In this document: positions 24,931 through 34,448 of the stretch, one piece after another | Position numbering within the stretch: position 1 is the stretch's first letter | Layout: each line of letters begins with the position of its first letter | Translations under genes and position numbers: made by a program | Origin: Thermohalobaculum sp050043005 | GTDB taxonomy: Bacteria > Pseudomonadota > Alphaproteobacteria > Rhodobacterales > Rhodobacteraceae | Assembly: GCA_050043005.1 (NCBI GenBank) | Contig: JBHJIZ010000020.1 | Span: forward strand, 1 to 47,774 | DNA: 47,774 nucleotides | Direction: 5' to 3' | Notes under the pieces: generated by a model | Databases searched by the model: none | What the model was told of the DNA's origin: nothing | What the model saw: the letters and a program-made list of their open reading frames with translations, nothing else

Positions 24931-25028
24931 TTCGTCCAATTCGTCCAACCACCTTTGACCGGATGTTCATGGGCAGATAACGTTGTGGTTAGCAAGGTGC
25001 GATCGGCGCCGAAAGGGACAACGCTTCG

Positions 25029-26402
25029 ATGAAACTCATCGTCTGCGGCGCAGGCCAAGTCGGCTATCAGATAGCACGCCATCTGTCTGATGAAGGCAAT
25101 GCTGTCACCGTGATCGACCGAGATGGTGGGCTTGTGCGTCAGGTCACGGATTCTCTGGATGTCTCAGGCGTCGTAGGCTTTGCCTCGCATCCCAACATTC
25201 TGGCCCGCGCTGGCGCACATGACTGCGATATGCTGATCGCAGCGACGTCCATGGACGAGGTCAACATGGTCGCCTGTCAGGTTGCCCACTCGGTGTTCGA
25301 AGTGCCTGTGAAAATTGCGCGCGTTCGCAGCGACAGCTATCTCGAAGCCGAATGGTCCGATCTGTTCCGCCGCGATCACATGCCGATTGCTGTGATCATT
25401 TCACCCGAAGCGGAGGTGGCGAAGGTCACGATGCGCCGCCTAGGCGCCACAGCGGCGTTTGACGTGGAACCCTTCATTGATGGTGCAGCCGAGTTTGTCG
25501 GGTTGGACATCGACGAAGACTGTCCGGTCGTAAACACGCCCCTTCGTCAACTGACCGAGCTCTTCTCGACATTGCGGTGCGTGGTGGTCGCAATACGGCG
25601 TGAGGGACGCATCTTCGCCGTGCGTGGCGATGATCAGGTTTTCGCGGGAGATCAAATCTACTTCGTCGCAGCGCGTGAAGACGTTCAACGCACCTTCGGT
25701 ATCTTTGGCCGCCAGAACCTGGTTGCCGAGCGGATTGTGATCGTCGGTGGCGGGAACATCGGCTTGCGTGTTGCAAAGATGGCGGAGGAGACTGGCCACC
25801 TACGCGCTCGTATCATCGAGCGCGACCGGGCGCGTGCCGAGTTCGCGGCAGACAACCTCGAACGGACGATTGTCCTGCACGGCGATGCCCTTGATCCCGA
25901 TATCATGCAGGAGGCACGTATCGCCGATGCAGATGCGCTTGTGGCCCTCACCGATGACGATCGGGCCAACCTCCTCAGCTGCGCACTTGCTCACGAAGCC
26001 GGGTGTCCGATCGGGATTGCCTTGTCAAAGGATCCGGTTTTTGAGCGTATCTCTGACGCCATGGCTGTAGACGCGCTCGTCAATCCGCGGGCGACGACCG
26101 TCTCTTCCATCCTTCGCCATGTCCGCCGCGGAAAGGTTCGTGCGGTCTACTCTGTTGGCGGCGGTGAGGCGGAAGTGATCGAGGCTCAAGTCATGGCGAC
26201 GTCACCGATTGCCGGAAAACGGCTGCGGGATATCGGGTTTCCGAACGGGTCTACGGTCGGCGCCGTCATGTCCGGCAACAAACTGCGCCTGCCGACGGGT
26301 GATCTTGTGATCAACGTCGGGGACTCTCTGGTCGTCTTTGCGGTGCGCGATACGGTTTCGCAGGGCGAACAATTGTTCCGTGTCAGCATGGATTTCTTTT
26401 AA
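25029..26402 (+). CDS. trkA: Trk potassium uptake system regulatory protein TrkA
   Basis: The 457-residue cytosolic protein carries two RCK-type NAD-binding units. The first begins MKLIVCGAGQVGYQIARHL; the second starts near residue 237 with IVIVGGGNIGLRVAKMA and continues to HGDALDPDIMQEA and VALTDDDRANLLS. Each is followed by a TrkA-C-type ligand domain, the last ending near 455. It gates the TrkH channel in response to nucleotide and is the usual partner of the next gene, six bases downstream. In many alphaproteobacteria this gene follows ntrYX, which is not present here. Confidence 0.94.
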   Translation: MKLIVCGAGQVGYQIARHLSDEGNAVTVIDRDGGLVRQVTDSLDVSGVVGFASHPNILARAGAHDCDMLIAATSMDEVNMVACQVAHSVFEVPVKIARVRSDSYLEAEWSDLFRRDHMPIAVIISPEAEVAKVTMRRLGATAAFDVEPFIDGAAEFVGLDIDEDCPVVNTPLRQLTELFSTLRCVVVAIRREGRIFAVRGDDQVFAGDQIYFVAAREDVQRTFGIFGRQNLVAERIVIVGGGNIGLRVAKMAEETGHLRARIIERDRARAEFAADNLERTIVLHGDALDPDIMQEARIADADALVALTDDDRANLLSCALAHEAGCPIGIALSKDPVFERISDAMAVDALVNPRATTVSSILRHVRRGKVRAVYSVGGGEAEVIEAQVMATSPIAGKRLRDIGFPNGSTVGAVMSGNKLRLPTGDLVINVGDSLVVFAVRDTVSQGEQLFRVSMDFF

Positions 26403-26408
26403 ATCGCC

Positions 26409-27983
26409 ATGCTGCACCGCGTTCCAATCCTGTCGGTCCTGATCGCGCTCCTCGGATTTGCAATGCTGATACCAAGCATTCAAGCGACCAGTGTCGGGGA
26501 GTGGCGGAGCGGTCGGGGGTTTCTGTATCCGGCACTTGCGACATTGTTCACAGCGCTTTCCTTCGCGGTTCTGCTGCGGCCAATGCGAAATCGTGAGGCA
26601 CCTCAGCATGAACTGCTAACACTTTTGCTCGCATGGATCCTGATCCCTGTTCTGGCTTGTGTGCCGCTTGTCCTTCTCACGCCATCGCTGGGCTTGGTTG
26701 GTGCATGGTTCGAAATGATGGCGGCATTCACAACAACTGGGGGAACGATTTATCCGCGGCCGGAACTCGTGCCGGATGCGATACATCTGTGGCGCGGGAT
26801 TGTCGGTTGGCTCGGCGGTCTTCTCACGCTTGTCGCCGCGTTTGTGATCCTTGCGCCACGCCACCTGGGTGGCTTCGAGGTCATGGCTGCGGCGCGCGGT
26901 GGCAGTGGTCCTAAGTCGGTCGATCTGCGGATCGCGGATGTTCCTGTCCAGACGAGGACGACCCGTGCGCTCAAGACGATCCTTCCATATTACGTCTTCG
27001 CGACCGGAGTGCTTGCAATCGGTTTTAACGCATTCGACAAACCCGGGTTGGTTGCGGCGGTCCATGCCATGTCCATCGTGTCGACGAGTGGCATCACGCC
27101 GTTGGCCGATGGTTTCGCGGCGGGCCGCAGTTTTCCGTCCGAGATCGTGGCATTTGTCTTTCTGTTGCTTGCGGCGACAAGGCTTCCATACGCCGGCGCG
27201 ACAAGGCTGGGCGGCAAGTGGCAGTGGCACGAAGAACCTGAAATGCGATTGCTCGCATTTCTCGTCATTGTGTCCACATCGCTCTTATTTGTGCGTCACT
27301 GGGTCGGAGTTCTGACGATCGACGAAGAGATTACCGGAAATGATGGGTTCACTGCACTTTGGGGCGCGCTGTTCACATCGCTTTCGTTCCTCACCACCAC
27401 CGGTTTTGAGAGTTTCGCCTGGGAAAGCGCGCGCACTTGGTCGGGGTTGGACAATCCAGGCCTGATATTGCTGTGCCTTTGCATGATCGGTGGAGGTGCG
27501 GCGACGACTGCTGGTGGGATCAAGCTTATCCGTGCATACGCCCTGATACGCCATGGTGCACGTGAGCTGGATCGCATTGCCGTACCACACGGAATAGCGG
27601 GGCAGGGCGACGGGCCGCGCGCCTTGCGCCGCGAGGGTGCGTTCATTGCCTGGGCATTCCTGATGCTGTTCCTTGTTGCCTTGATGGGCACCGTCGTCGG
27701 GCTGTCGCTGACGGGAATCAGATTCGAAAGAGCCTTGATTGCGGCTATCGCGAGTCTCTCAAATACTGGCCCGGCGTATGAGATGATCTTGGGTGGCACA
27801 ACAAAGCTGGCTGACTTTGGTGCGGTGCAACAGGGAATTCTCGCAGCTGCGATGTTGCTTGGGCGCATTGAAACCCTTGCATTCATTGCACTTTTTAGCC
27901 TTGGCGGCTTTAGTGCTTCACGCACGAGCAAAAATACTTCTGGAAAATCGCGGGCGATCAGCCCATCTTGGCGTCATCGATGA
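26409..27983 (+). CDS. trkH: Trk potassium uptake system membrane protein
   Basis: The 524-residue membrane protein has the four pore-loop pattern of Trk/Ktr channels. The selectivity-filter segments are TTTGGTIYP near residue 112, STSGITPLADGF near 226, TTTGFESFAW near 332 and SNTGPAYEM near 454. It forms the potassium-conducting subunit and works with TrkA, encoded immediately upstream. The C-terminal twenty or so residues are polar. The gene ends 58 bases before hfq. Confidence 0.93.
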   Translation: MLHRVPILSVLIALLGFAMLIPSIQATSVGEWRSGRGFLYPALATLFTALSFAVLLRPMRNREAPQHELLTLLLAWILIPVLACVPLVLLTPSLGLVGAWFEMMAAFTTTGGTIYPRPELVPDAIHLWRGIVGWLGGLLTLVAAFVILAPRHLGGFEVMAAARGGSGPKSVDLRIADVPVQTRTTRALKTILPYYVFATGVLAIGFNAFDKPGLVAAVHAMSIVSTSGITPLADGFAAGRSFPSEIVAFVFLLLAATRLPYAGATRLGGKWQWHEEPEMRLLAFLVIVSTSLLFVRHWVGVLTIDEEITGNDGFTALWGALFTSLSFLTTTGFESFAWESARTWSGLDNPGLILLCLCMIGGGAATTAGGIKLIRAYALIRHGARELDRIAVPHGIAGQGDGPRALRREGAFIAWAFLMLFLVALMGTVVGLSLTGIRFERALIAAIASLSNTGPAYEMILGGTTKLADFGAVQQGILAAAMLLGRIETLAFIALFSLGGFSASRTSKNTSGKSRAISPSWRHR

Positions 27984-28041
27984 AGGTTTTCTAACGGGGC
28001 CTGATCTTGGCGCCCGTAAACAAGAACAAGGCGCTCATATA

Positions 28042-28284
28042 ATGGCCGGCGAAAACAAGCAGAACCTGCAGGACTCTTTCCTAAACCACGTTCGAAAGCA
28101 GAAGATCCCCGTCACGGTCTTTCTGGTCAACGGCGTGAAACTGCAAGGTGTAATCACGTGGTTCGACAACTTTTGCGTGCTTTTGCGGCGTGACGGTCAA
28201 AGCCAACTCGTCTATAAGCATGCGATCTCAACGGTAATGCCATCACAACCCTTCTCGCTCTACGAGGGCGACGGGGACGGATGA
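28042..28284 (+). CDS. hfq: RNA chaperone Hfq
   Basis: The 80-residue product is Hfq: MAGENKQNLQDSFLNHVRK gives the N-terminal helix with the QDSFLN contact region, VTVFLVNGVKLQG the Sm1 strand pair, and YKHAIST the Sm2 motif that lines the RNA-binding face. The protein forms hexamers and pairs small RNAs with mRNAs. ATG 28042 is chosen because it begins the family sequence and has AAGG ten bases ahead, although the frame stays open further upstream inside trkH. The C-terminal tail is short, as in other alphaproteobacteria. hflX follows after 22 bases. Confidence 0.96.
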   Translation: MAGENKQNLQDSFLNHVRKQKIPVTVFLVNGVKLQGVITWFDNFCVLLRRDGQSQLVYKHAISTVMPSQPFSLYEGDGDG

Positions 28285-28306
28285 TCCGAAGCGAGGTCGG
28301 CTACAC

Positions 28307-29623
28307 TTGACGCGAGCACTTGTTCTTCATCCTGCGCAGCGTCTCTCAAACGAAGATGGCGAAGACGCGTCGGCCCGGTTGGCTGAGGCTGAAAGCCTCA
28401 CGCGTGCCGTCGATCTTCATCTCGTTGATGGTCAGATCGCGTGGCTGAGGTCTCCCCATCCCGCGACACTGTTTGGCACAGGAAAGGTCGAGGAGATCCG
28501 GGCTCAACTGGAACGAGACGAAATTGAGCTTGTTGTCGTAAATGGCCCGCTCTCGCCCGTGCAACAACGCAATCTTGAGAAGGCCTGGTCAGCGAAAGTC
28601 CTGGATCGAACCGGATTGATCCTCGAGATCTTCGGTGAGCGGGCGCAGACGCGCGAGGGTGTCTTGCAGGTCGACCTCGCGCATCTGGATTATCAAAAAT
28701 CGCGTTTAGTCCGGTCGTGGACACACCTTGAACGTCAGCGCGGCGGTGCCGGGTTCATGGGCGGGCCGGGCGAGCGTCAGATCGAATCCGATCGACGCCA
28801 GATCGATGAGCGGATCGGGGCGCTGCGCCGCCAACTGGAAAAGGTGGTGAAGACGCGCACGTTGCATCGGGCATCGCGCAAAAAGGTTCCGTATCCGATT
28901 CTCGCCCTGGTGGGGTACACGAATGCTGGGAAGTCGACTCTCTTCAATCACCTTACATCTGCGAACGTAATGGCCGAGGATATGTTGTTCGCAACGCTCG
29001 ACCCGACGATGCGGCAACTCGCGCTCCCATCAGGCCGCACTGTCATCCTCTCAGATACAGTTGGCTTCATCTCGGATCTGCCGACGCAACTCGTTGCGGC
29101 TTTCCGTGCGACGCTCGAAGAGGTCCTCGAAGCGGATCTGATAGTGCATGTGCGCGACATAGCCAACACCCGGACAGAGACGCAGAAGCGCGATGTCGCG
29201 GCTGTGCTGGGCGATCTCGGTTTGGGCGAGGCGGAGCTTTCGTCCATGCTTGAGGTTCTCAACAAAACGGATCTGTTGGGACCGGAGGATGCGTCTGCTG
29301 TGGAAAATCGCGTGGCGCGTTCAGCTGACGTGCTTTCGATCTCAGCGGTGTCCGGAGCAGGGATCGAACAGCTCTTGAAGGCGATCGATGCACGCCTGTT
29401 CCCTGTGAGCCGTTTGACAGATCTCAGGTTTGCTCACAGTGACGGGCGGGCCGTCGCCTGGCTGTACGATCACGCGCATGTTCTGGATCGGCACGATGAC
29501 GACACAGGTGTCTCGCTCACAGTCGAGCTGACAAAAAAAGAGCTTCATCAGTTCGCCAAGGAATTCCCCCAGATTGTAAAGAGCCGAACCGAAGGCGGTC
29601 TCCACGACCTTGCGGCGGAATAA
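28307..29623 (+). CDS. hflX: Ribosome-associated GTPase HflX
   Basis: The 438-residue protein has the HflX layout: an N-terminal nucleotide-binding domain, a helical linker with GGAGFMGGPGERQIE near residue 147, then a GTPase domain. Its G1 motif is ALVGYTNAGKST near 202, the G3 motif DTVGFISDLP near 249 and the G4 motif NKTD near 322. It splits stalled or stress-damaged ribosomes. TTG 28307 is preceded by GAGG at about nine bases. The hfq-hflX pairing is conserved across Proteobacteria. It converges on the thioesterase gene with ten bases between stops. Confidence 0.94.
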   Translation: MTRALVLHPAQRLSNEDGEDASARLAEAESLTRAVDLHLVDGQIAWLRSPHPATLFGTGKVEEIRAQLERDEIELVVVNGPLSPVQQRNLEKAWSAKVLDRTGLILEIFGERAQTREGVLQVDLAHLDYQKSRLVRSWTHLERQRGGAGFMGGPGERQIESDRRQIDERIGALRRQLEKVVKTRTLHRASRKKVPYPILALVGYTNAGKSTLFNHLTSANVMAEDMLFATLDPTMRQLALPSGRTVILSDTVGFISDLPTQLVAAFRATLEEVLEADLIVHVRDIANTRTETQKRDVAAVLGDLGLGEAELSSMLEVLNKTDLLGPEDASAVENRVARSADVLSISAVSGAGIEQLLKAIDARLFPVSRLTDLRFAHSDGRAVAWLYDHAHVLDRHDDDTGVSLTVELTKKELHQFAKEFPQIVKSRTEGGLHDLAAE

Positions 29624-29633
29624 GGCCGGCCGC

Positions 29634-30104
29634 TCAATCCATTACTGGTCCGTCACCCTGCAACGTTGGAGTTGCGATTTCAGACGTCAGCACAGCGCGG
29701 ACATCCTCGGGCGGTATCATCGAGGTCCGTGTCTTCATGTCGTAGAAGACGTTCACGGCAGTTGACGTGGCGATGCAGGTGTCACCCTGAAAGATCGCAT
29801 ACCCCGATGTCATGGATTTGTTGCCCAGGCGTAGGATACGCGCGCCAACGTCGACTTTCCCCGGGTAGTGAAGCTCGTGGACAAAGTCGATGACGACACG
29901 AGCCAAGATGAATTCCACAGCTTCGACCGCCGCGGGACCCGCGTGGCGGATCACATCGTAGATGAAGGCCGTTCGTGAAACTTCGAAGTATTGCGCCAGG
30001 GCAACATTGTTGACGTGCGCGAGCGAGTCCTGATCACCGAACCGGATGGTCACCGGGGACCAATGGCGGAAGGTTTCGCGTTTTGTGAGGTCGATATCGG
30101 TCAT
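29634..30104 (-). CDS. Acyl-CoA thioesterase, hot-dog fold (4HBT family)
   Basis: The product, about 156 residues, is a single hot-dog domain. VTIRFGDQDSLAHVNNVALAQYFEVSR near residues 18-44 contains the conserved catalytic Asp and the H-V-N-N motif of 4-hydroxybenzoyl-CoA thioesterase-type enzymes, and a beta sheet core (VDFVHELHYPGKVDVGARIL) follows. I use ATG 30104; an in-frame TTG at 30116 would add four residues. It should cleave a CoA or ACP thioester in the cytoplasm; the acyl group is unknown. It is transcribed away from the cyclase gene and towards hflX. Confidence 0.86.
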   Translation of the reverse strand: MTDIDLTKRETFRHWSPVTIRFGDQDSLAHVNNVALAQYFEVSRTAFIYDVIRHAGPAAVEAVEFILARVVIDFVHELHYPGKVDVGARILRLGNKSMTSGYAIFQGDTCIATSTAVNVFYDMKTRTSMIPPEDVRAVLTSEIATPTLQGDGPVMD

Positions 30105-30254
30105 TGCAGTCTTCAATTTGCCAGCAGTTGCAGTGTTCTAGACTGCGGGAACCTAGGAGACCAGCTTCCGTATTCTCGTTTGAGCGGAGATCGGCATTGT
30201 GTCGCTTGCGTCTAGCTGTTGAACTCGGTGTGCTTCGTCGGAGGGGCAGGCACG

Positions 30255-32033
30255 ATGACAACAGCAGAGAACCTGGTCGCTGGCGTTGATGCGCTTCTGC
30301 GGGCATCGGAGTATTTGAAGGCATATGACGCGGCGCGAAAAGCGCTGAGAGACTTTCCCGAAGACCGCAGACTGAAACATCGTGCGGTGCTTTCGCTTGC
30401 GCGAATAGGTGCCTCGGTACGCGCACGCGCTGCTTTCAATGAATTCGGGCTCGATGCGGTCGATGATAACGAGGACATCGTCGCGCTCTGGGCGCGGCTT
30501 TTGAAAGACGCGGCTTTCGAGTTGCCCGATGAAGAACGCAAGGCAGCATTGTCGAAAGCTGCCGCAGCCTACGAGCAGGCACATGAGGCTGGCAGCGGCT
30601 ACTATTCTGCAATCAACGTTGCGAGCCTGCACTTTCTTGCGGGAGACCAGACGCGCGCAACCGAATGGGCAGAGCGTTCCGCTCGCCTCGCAGAACAGGA
30701 CTCAAGTTACTACGGGATCGCAACACGGGCCGAGGCTGCGCTTATTCTGCGTGACATCAAGCGCGCGAAGGCACTCGTGTCCGAGGCTGCGGCGCTTAAC
30801 GCCGGAGACTTCGCAGCGCTTCGTACGACCCGTCGACAACTTCGCCGCCTATGTCGCCGCAGTAATCTAGACGAGAGCTTTCTCGACGCCCTCGCGCCGC
30901 CCGTTGTGATCCATTTCTGTGGTCATATGCCTGCCATCGATGACGATAGCGGACGTTTTCCAAGGGCTGAAATCCCGCGAGTACGCGCCGAGATCGCCAA
31001 AATCCTGCAACAGAACAACATCGGCTTTGGTGTCGGGTCGCTTGCGGCAGGATCGGACATACTGATTGCGGAAGCCTTGCTTTCATCGGGGGGCAGCTTC
31101 GAAGCGGTGCTGCCTTTCGAACGCAACGAGTTCATCGAGGTGTCTGTCGCTCCTTTCGGTGGCGAATGGGTGGCACGTTTCCAAACTTGTCTCGCGGCAG
31201 CACGGACGGTTCACTACGTGACCGAAGATGCCTGGCTGGGTGATGATGCGCTGTTCAACTATGCGTCACATCTCGGCCTCGGACTGGCCCGGCTTTGGAG
31301 CCACCGGCTTGGGGCAGATCTCGCTCAACTTGCTGTTTGGGATGGAGAGCCGCCGCAAGAGGGTTCAGGGGCAGGCACTGTGTTTGATTTGGCGCGCGGG
31401 CATCGCATGGGCGTCACGCAGTATCTGGTTTCGTCGCGTTCCGGGAATGCCCGGACGCCGGACGCGTTGCCGGACGTCTTTCCGAAGGAGACTGGTTCCA
31501 GGCGGCGGCGCACAATGGTCTTCGGTGACTTCAAGGGGTTCAGTCGGCTGAGTGATGTGCTGTTGCCGGTTTATGTCGAACATGTCCTCGGCACGGCTGC
31601 AAAAGTGCTGAACCGCTATCGAACCTCTCTCTCATTCCGAAACACGTGGGGCGACGGACTCTTTCTGGTCTTCGACGATGTATCCGTTGCCGCTTCCGCA
31701 GCGTTGGATCTCTGCAAGGCACTGCGTGAGCTTGATCTTGAAGCGCTCGGGCTACCGCCGACGCTGGGGCTGCGGCTTGGGATGCACTACGGACCCGTCT
31801 ACGAAAGGCCCGATCCGGTGCTCGAGCAGACGAATTTTTTTGGGTTCCATGTCAGCAGAGCGGCGCGAATCGAACCCATCACGCCAGAAGGTGAGATCTA
31901 TGTGACGGACGCCGCCGCAGCGGCCTTGGCCGTCGAAGCGACGGATCGTTTCCGGTGCGACTATGTCGGTCAGGTACCGCTTGCGAAGGGATACGGGGAG
32001 TTTCCGATGTATGCTCTAACGCAGGTGTCGTGA
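30255..32033 (+). CDS. TPR-like / SLOG-like / class III nucleotide cyclase protein
   Basis: The 592-residue protein has three parts. Residues 1-195 are alanine-rich helices in TPR-like pairs. Residues 215-385 form an alpha/beta region with a Rossmann-like loop GVGSLAAGSDILIAEAL near 258, reminiscent of SLOG-type nucleotide-binding domains. Residues 415-580 are a class III cyclase domain: VFGDFKGFSRL near 420 and WGDGLFLVF near 464 hold both metal-binding Asp residues, and VSRAARI near 531 the conserved Arg. At positions that select adenine in canonical enzymes both residues are Asn, and the transition-state Asn is Ser. No membrane segment is seen. ATG 30255 follows GGAGG. Substrate and ligand are unknown. 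Confidence 0.78.
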   Translation: MTTAENLVAGVDALLRASEYLKAYDAARKALRDFPEDRRLKHRAVLSLARIGASVRARAAFNEFGLDAVDDNEDIVALWARLLKDAAFELPDEERKAALSKAAAAYEQAHEAGSGYYSAINVASLHFLAGDQTRATEWAERSARLAEQDSSYYGIATRAEAALILRDIKRAKALVSEAAALNAGDFAALRTTRRQLRRLCRRSNLDESFLDALAPPVVIHFCGHMPAIDDDSGRFPRAEIPRVRAEIAKILQQNNIGFGVGSLAAGSDILIAEALLSSGGSFEAVLPFERNEFIEVSVAPFGGEWVARFQTCLAAARTVHYVTEDAWLGDDALFNYASHLGLGLARLWSHRLGADLAQLAVWDGEPPQEGSGAGTVFDLARGHRMGVTQYLVSSRSGNARTPDALPDVFPKETGSRRRRTMVFGDFKGFSRLSDVLLPVYVEHVLGTAAKVLNRYRTSLSFRNTWGDGLFLVFDDVSVAASAALDLCKALRELDLEALGLPPTLGLRLGMHYGPVYERPDPVLEQTNFFGFHVSRAARIEPITPEGEIYVTDAAAAALAVEATDRFRCDYVGQVPLAKGYGEFPMYALTQVS

Positions 32034-32099
32034 AACTGCGGTGGCGTTCGAACGGTAAATGAACCCATCTGCACGAACCGGATAGCAATCGTTGAACCG

Positions 32100-34244
32100 T
32101 TAGGTCGACGGCACAATGAGCGCATCGACGGCAAAGATCTCGTTTCCGTGCACAATCAACGGATTGACGTCGAGTTCAGCGATTCTGCCATCGTGATCGG
32201 TCAAAAGCTCTGAGACCCGAACGACAACCTCTGCCAACTCACGCCGATCCGCCACCTCGAAGCCACGTACTCCGTCAAGGATCGCGTCGTGCTTCAGGCG
32301 TGCCAACATGCGTTCAGCTTGTGCAAGTGTCACCGGTGCGGGAGCGGTCACGGTATCCCTGAGCACTTCGACCAGAATTCCGCCCAATCCAACGACGACC
32401 AGCGGTCCAAAGACCGGATCGATCTTGCCACCTACGACGATCTCGATCCCTTTTGGCGCCATGCGTTGTACCAACAGAGCCACATCTTGTCCGGATGGGA
32501 TCAATTTGGATGCGTCAGCAAGCATATCGCCTGCACTGGCGCGGACAGCATTCGCATCCATCAGATCGAGCACAACTCCGCCAATCTCGGTCTTGTGCGC
32601 GATGCCGGGCGCATCAACCTTGAGCACCACCGGGAATCCGATCTGTTCGGCGGCAAGGGCCGCCTCGTCCGGTGTGCTGGCTGATCTCTCCCCAATTGTC
32701 GGAACCCCATACGCGGTCAAAACAGGCTTTGCTGTGCGTTCGGTCATGAGGTGCCCATCAGCGGCATCGATCGTCGGGGCAACATCAGAATTGGGCGTGG
32801 TGAGCCGGGGTGCGTCGGCAGTCAGCTTTTTTCGGTCAAGCCAGCGCCGCCATGCAGCGAAAGCCCAGAAACATCGATCCATCGTCCTGAACAGCGCAGT
32901 GTTTGGTCCGGCGATCGTCTCGCGGCAGCCAACGCCTTCCCCGAGAGCCGAGATCCAGACGGAACAGATGACCTTATTGTAACGGCCCGCCAATTCGTCG
33001 AGTGCTTCAATCCGCCAGAGTGAGGACTCGAAGGCGAAGAGGTGCGGCAGCATGAAAGCACCATACTCCTCACGCGCCAGGAAACCTTCGGTAACCTCGA
33101 CCAGCATCTCCATGTTGTTCATGACCTGTGCGGTCACATCCGTGGGGTTGGCGGTCGATCCGAATTCTGGAATGATCTCGGCCAGCCTGCGCTCGAACGA
33201 ACCATCCGGTTGGGGCAGTGGAACACCGTTCGCCTCGGCGGCATCCGCCGCCATGATCCCCGCACCGCCAGAAGTTGCGACGATCGCCATGCCGTGGCCC
33301 TTGTTCGGGCTGACCTTCGAAAAGAACGCCGAGGTCTCCAGCAACGCTTCATAGTCCTCGACCAGCACCGCGCCTGCGTGTTCGAACAGCGAGCGATAAG
33401 CATCATGCGACCCGGCAAGGGAGCCTGTATGAGATGCCGCGGCGGCAGCGCCGCTCTCGCCCTTTGCCATCTTGTAGATCACGACGGGCTTGTTCGCCTC
33501 TGAGGCCTTCAGACAGGCCGCCGCCACGCGTCTTGGATCGCTGTGACCTTCGAAGTTCACGGTAATGACCCGACAATCATCATCCTCTGCGAGGTAGGCG
33601 ATGCAGTCGGCCACATCGACGTCGCAGGAGTTTCCGCATGCAAAAACGTGGCTGAAGAAATATCCAAGCATCATGCCTTGCGTGAGCGCGAGACCAAGGG
33701 CGCCGGACTGAGACACCAATCCAATCCGGCGGGAGGATGCTGGCGCATCGAAGCCCAGATCCAGATGCAGGTTGTCAAGGAACGTCGCGCCGGCGCCGTT
33801 TGAAAAATTGACGAAACCGATCGCATTCGGCCCGATCACTCTCGTACCGGCAGCGCGTCCCTTCGACCCTATTCGATCCTGTTGGGCTGTTAGGTCCGGA
33901 TCACCCAATTCGGCGAAGCCGGACGCATAGACAAGGCACCCACCGGCATCGACGGAAATGCACTGATCTACCAATTCTTCGACAACGCTTTTCGGTGTCG
34001 CGATGATCGCGCAATCGGGCGATCCCGGTAGATCCGCAATCGAAGGGTAGGCCTTCAATCCACCGATCTCTGCGCGTTTGGGGTTTACCGGCCAGATCTC
34101 TCCATCGAAGTGCGCGAGGTTCTCTTGCGTTCTCTGTCCAAAAGAGCCCGGGCGATCCGATGCTCCGACGATTGCGATCGTTCTCGGCTTAAGGAGCTTG
34201 CGCAGGCCATCGTCGACCACTGGTGTCCTCGTTCCGATTGTCAT
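32100..34244 (-). CDS. ADP-forming acyl-CoA synthetase (acetate--CoA ligase family, fused subunits)
   Basis: The 714-residue protein combines the alpha and beta parts of NDP-forming acyl-CoA synthetases. A CoA-binding domain opens at IAIVGASDRPGSFG near residue 20 with NPKRAEIGG following, two succinyl-CoA-synthetase-like domains hold the SHTGSLAGSHDAY segment near 275 with the likely phosphorylated His, and an ATP-grasp domain covers about 490-714 (KPVLTAYGVPT, FPVVLKVDAPGIAHKTEIGGV, ELDVNPLIV). ATG 34244 is chosen because the CoA domain begins there; the frame stays open further upstream but overlaps the TRAP gene. It interconverts an acid plus CoA and ATP with acyl-CoA; the acid is unknown. 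It is divergent from the TRAP operon, perhaps functionally linked. Confidence 0.88.
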   Translation of the reverse strand: MTIGTRTPVVDDGLRKLLKPRTIAIVGASDRPGSFGQRTQENLAHFDGEIWPVNPKRAEIGGLKAYPSIADLPGSPDCAIIATPKSVVEELVDQCISVDAGGCLVYASGFAELGDPDLTAQQDRIGSKGRAAGTRVIGPNAIGFVNFSNGAGATFLDNLHLDLGFDAPASSRRIGLVSQSGALGLALTQGMMLGYFFSHVFACGNSCDVDVADCIAYLAEDDDCRVITVNFEGHSDPRRVAAACLKASEANKPVVIYKMAKGESGAAAAASHTGSLAGSHDAYRSLFEHAGAVLVEDYEALLETSAFFSKVSPNKGHGMAIVATSGGAGIMAADAAEANGVPLPQPDGSFERRLAEIIPEFGSTANPTDVTAQVMNNMEMLVEVTEGFLAREEYGAFMLPHLFAFESSLWRIEALDELAGRYNKVICSVWISALGEGVGCRETIAGPNTALFRTMDRCFWAFAAWRRWLDRKKLTADAPRLTTPNSDVAPTIDAADGHLMTERTAKPVLTAYGVPTIGERSASTPDEAALAAEQIGFPVVLKVDAPGIAHKTEIGGVVLDLMDANAVRASAGDMLADASKLIPSGQDVALLVQRMAPKGIEIVVGGKIDPVFGPLVVVGLGGILVEVLRDTVTAPAPVTLAQAERMLARLKHDAILDGVRGFEVADRRELAEVVVRVSELLTDHDGRIAELDVNPLIVHGNEIFAVDALIVPST

Positions 34245-34365
34245 GCGCTGCTGCCCCGCCTGTTTGTCGCCGTCCAGCACCCTTTTTGTGCAGCGCCGAC
34301 GCGTCAAGCCTGCACTCTCCCAGCAATGTGATGAGTGTGAACAAGGACCAAGCTCTCGATCGTGC

Positions 34366-34382
34366 CCCCTTGACGCAAGGGG
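34366..34382. promoter_or_regulatory. Perfect inverted repeat upstream of the TRAP operon
   Basis: CCCCTTG (34366-34372) and CAAGGGG (34376-34382) form a perfect seven-base inverted repeat with a three-base spacer, 66 bases ahead of the dctP-type ATG in the 204-base divergent gap. It could be an operator for a regulator of uptake, or a leader hairpin. There is no T-run. No regulator gene lies in the adjacent region. Confidence 0.35.
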
Positions 34383-34448
34383 ACCTCGCCTCGCACGCTG
34401 ATGCCTGCAACCCGACCGAGATCGGGCATATCGCAAGGGAGACATGCA

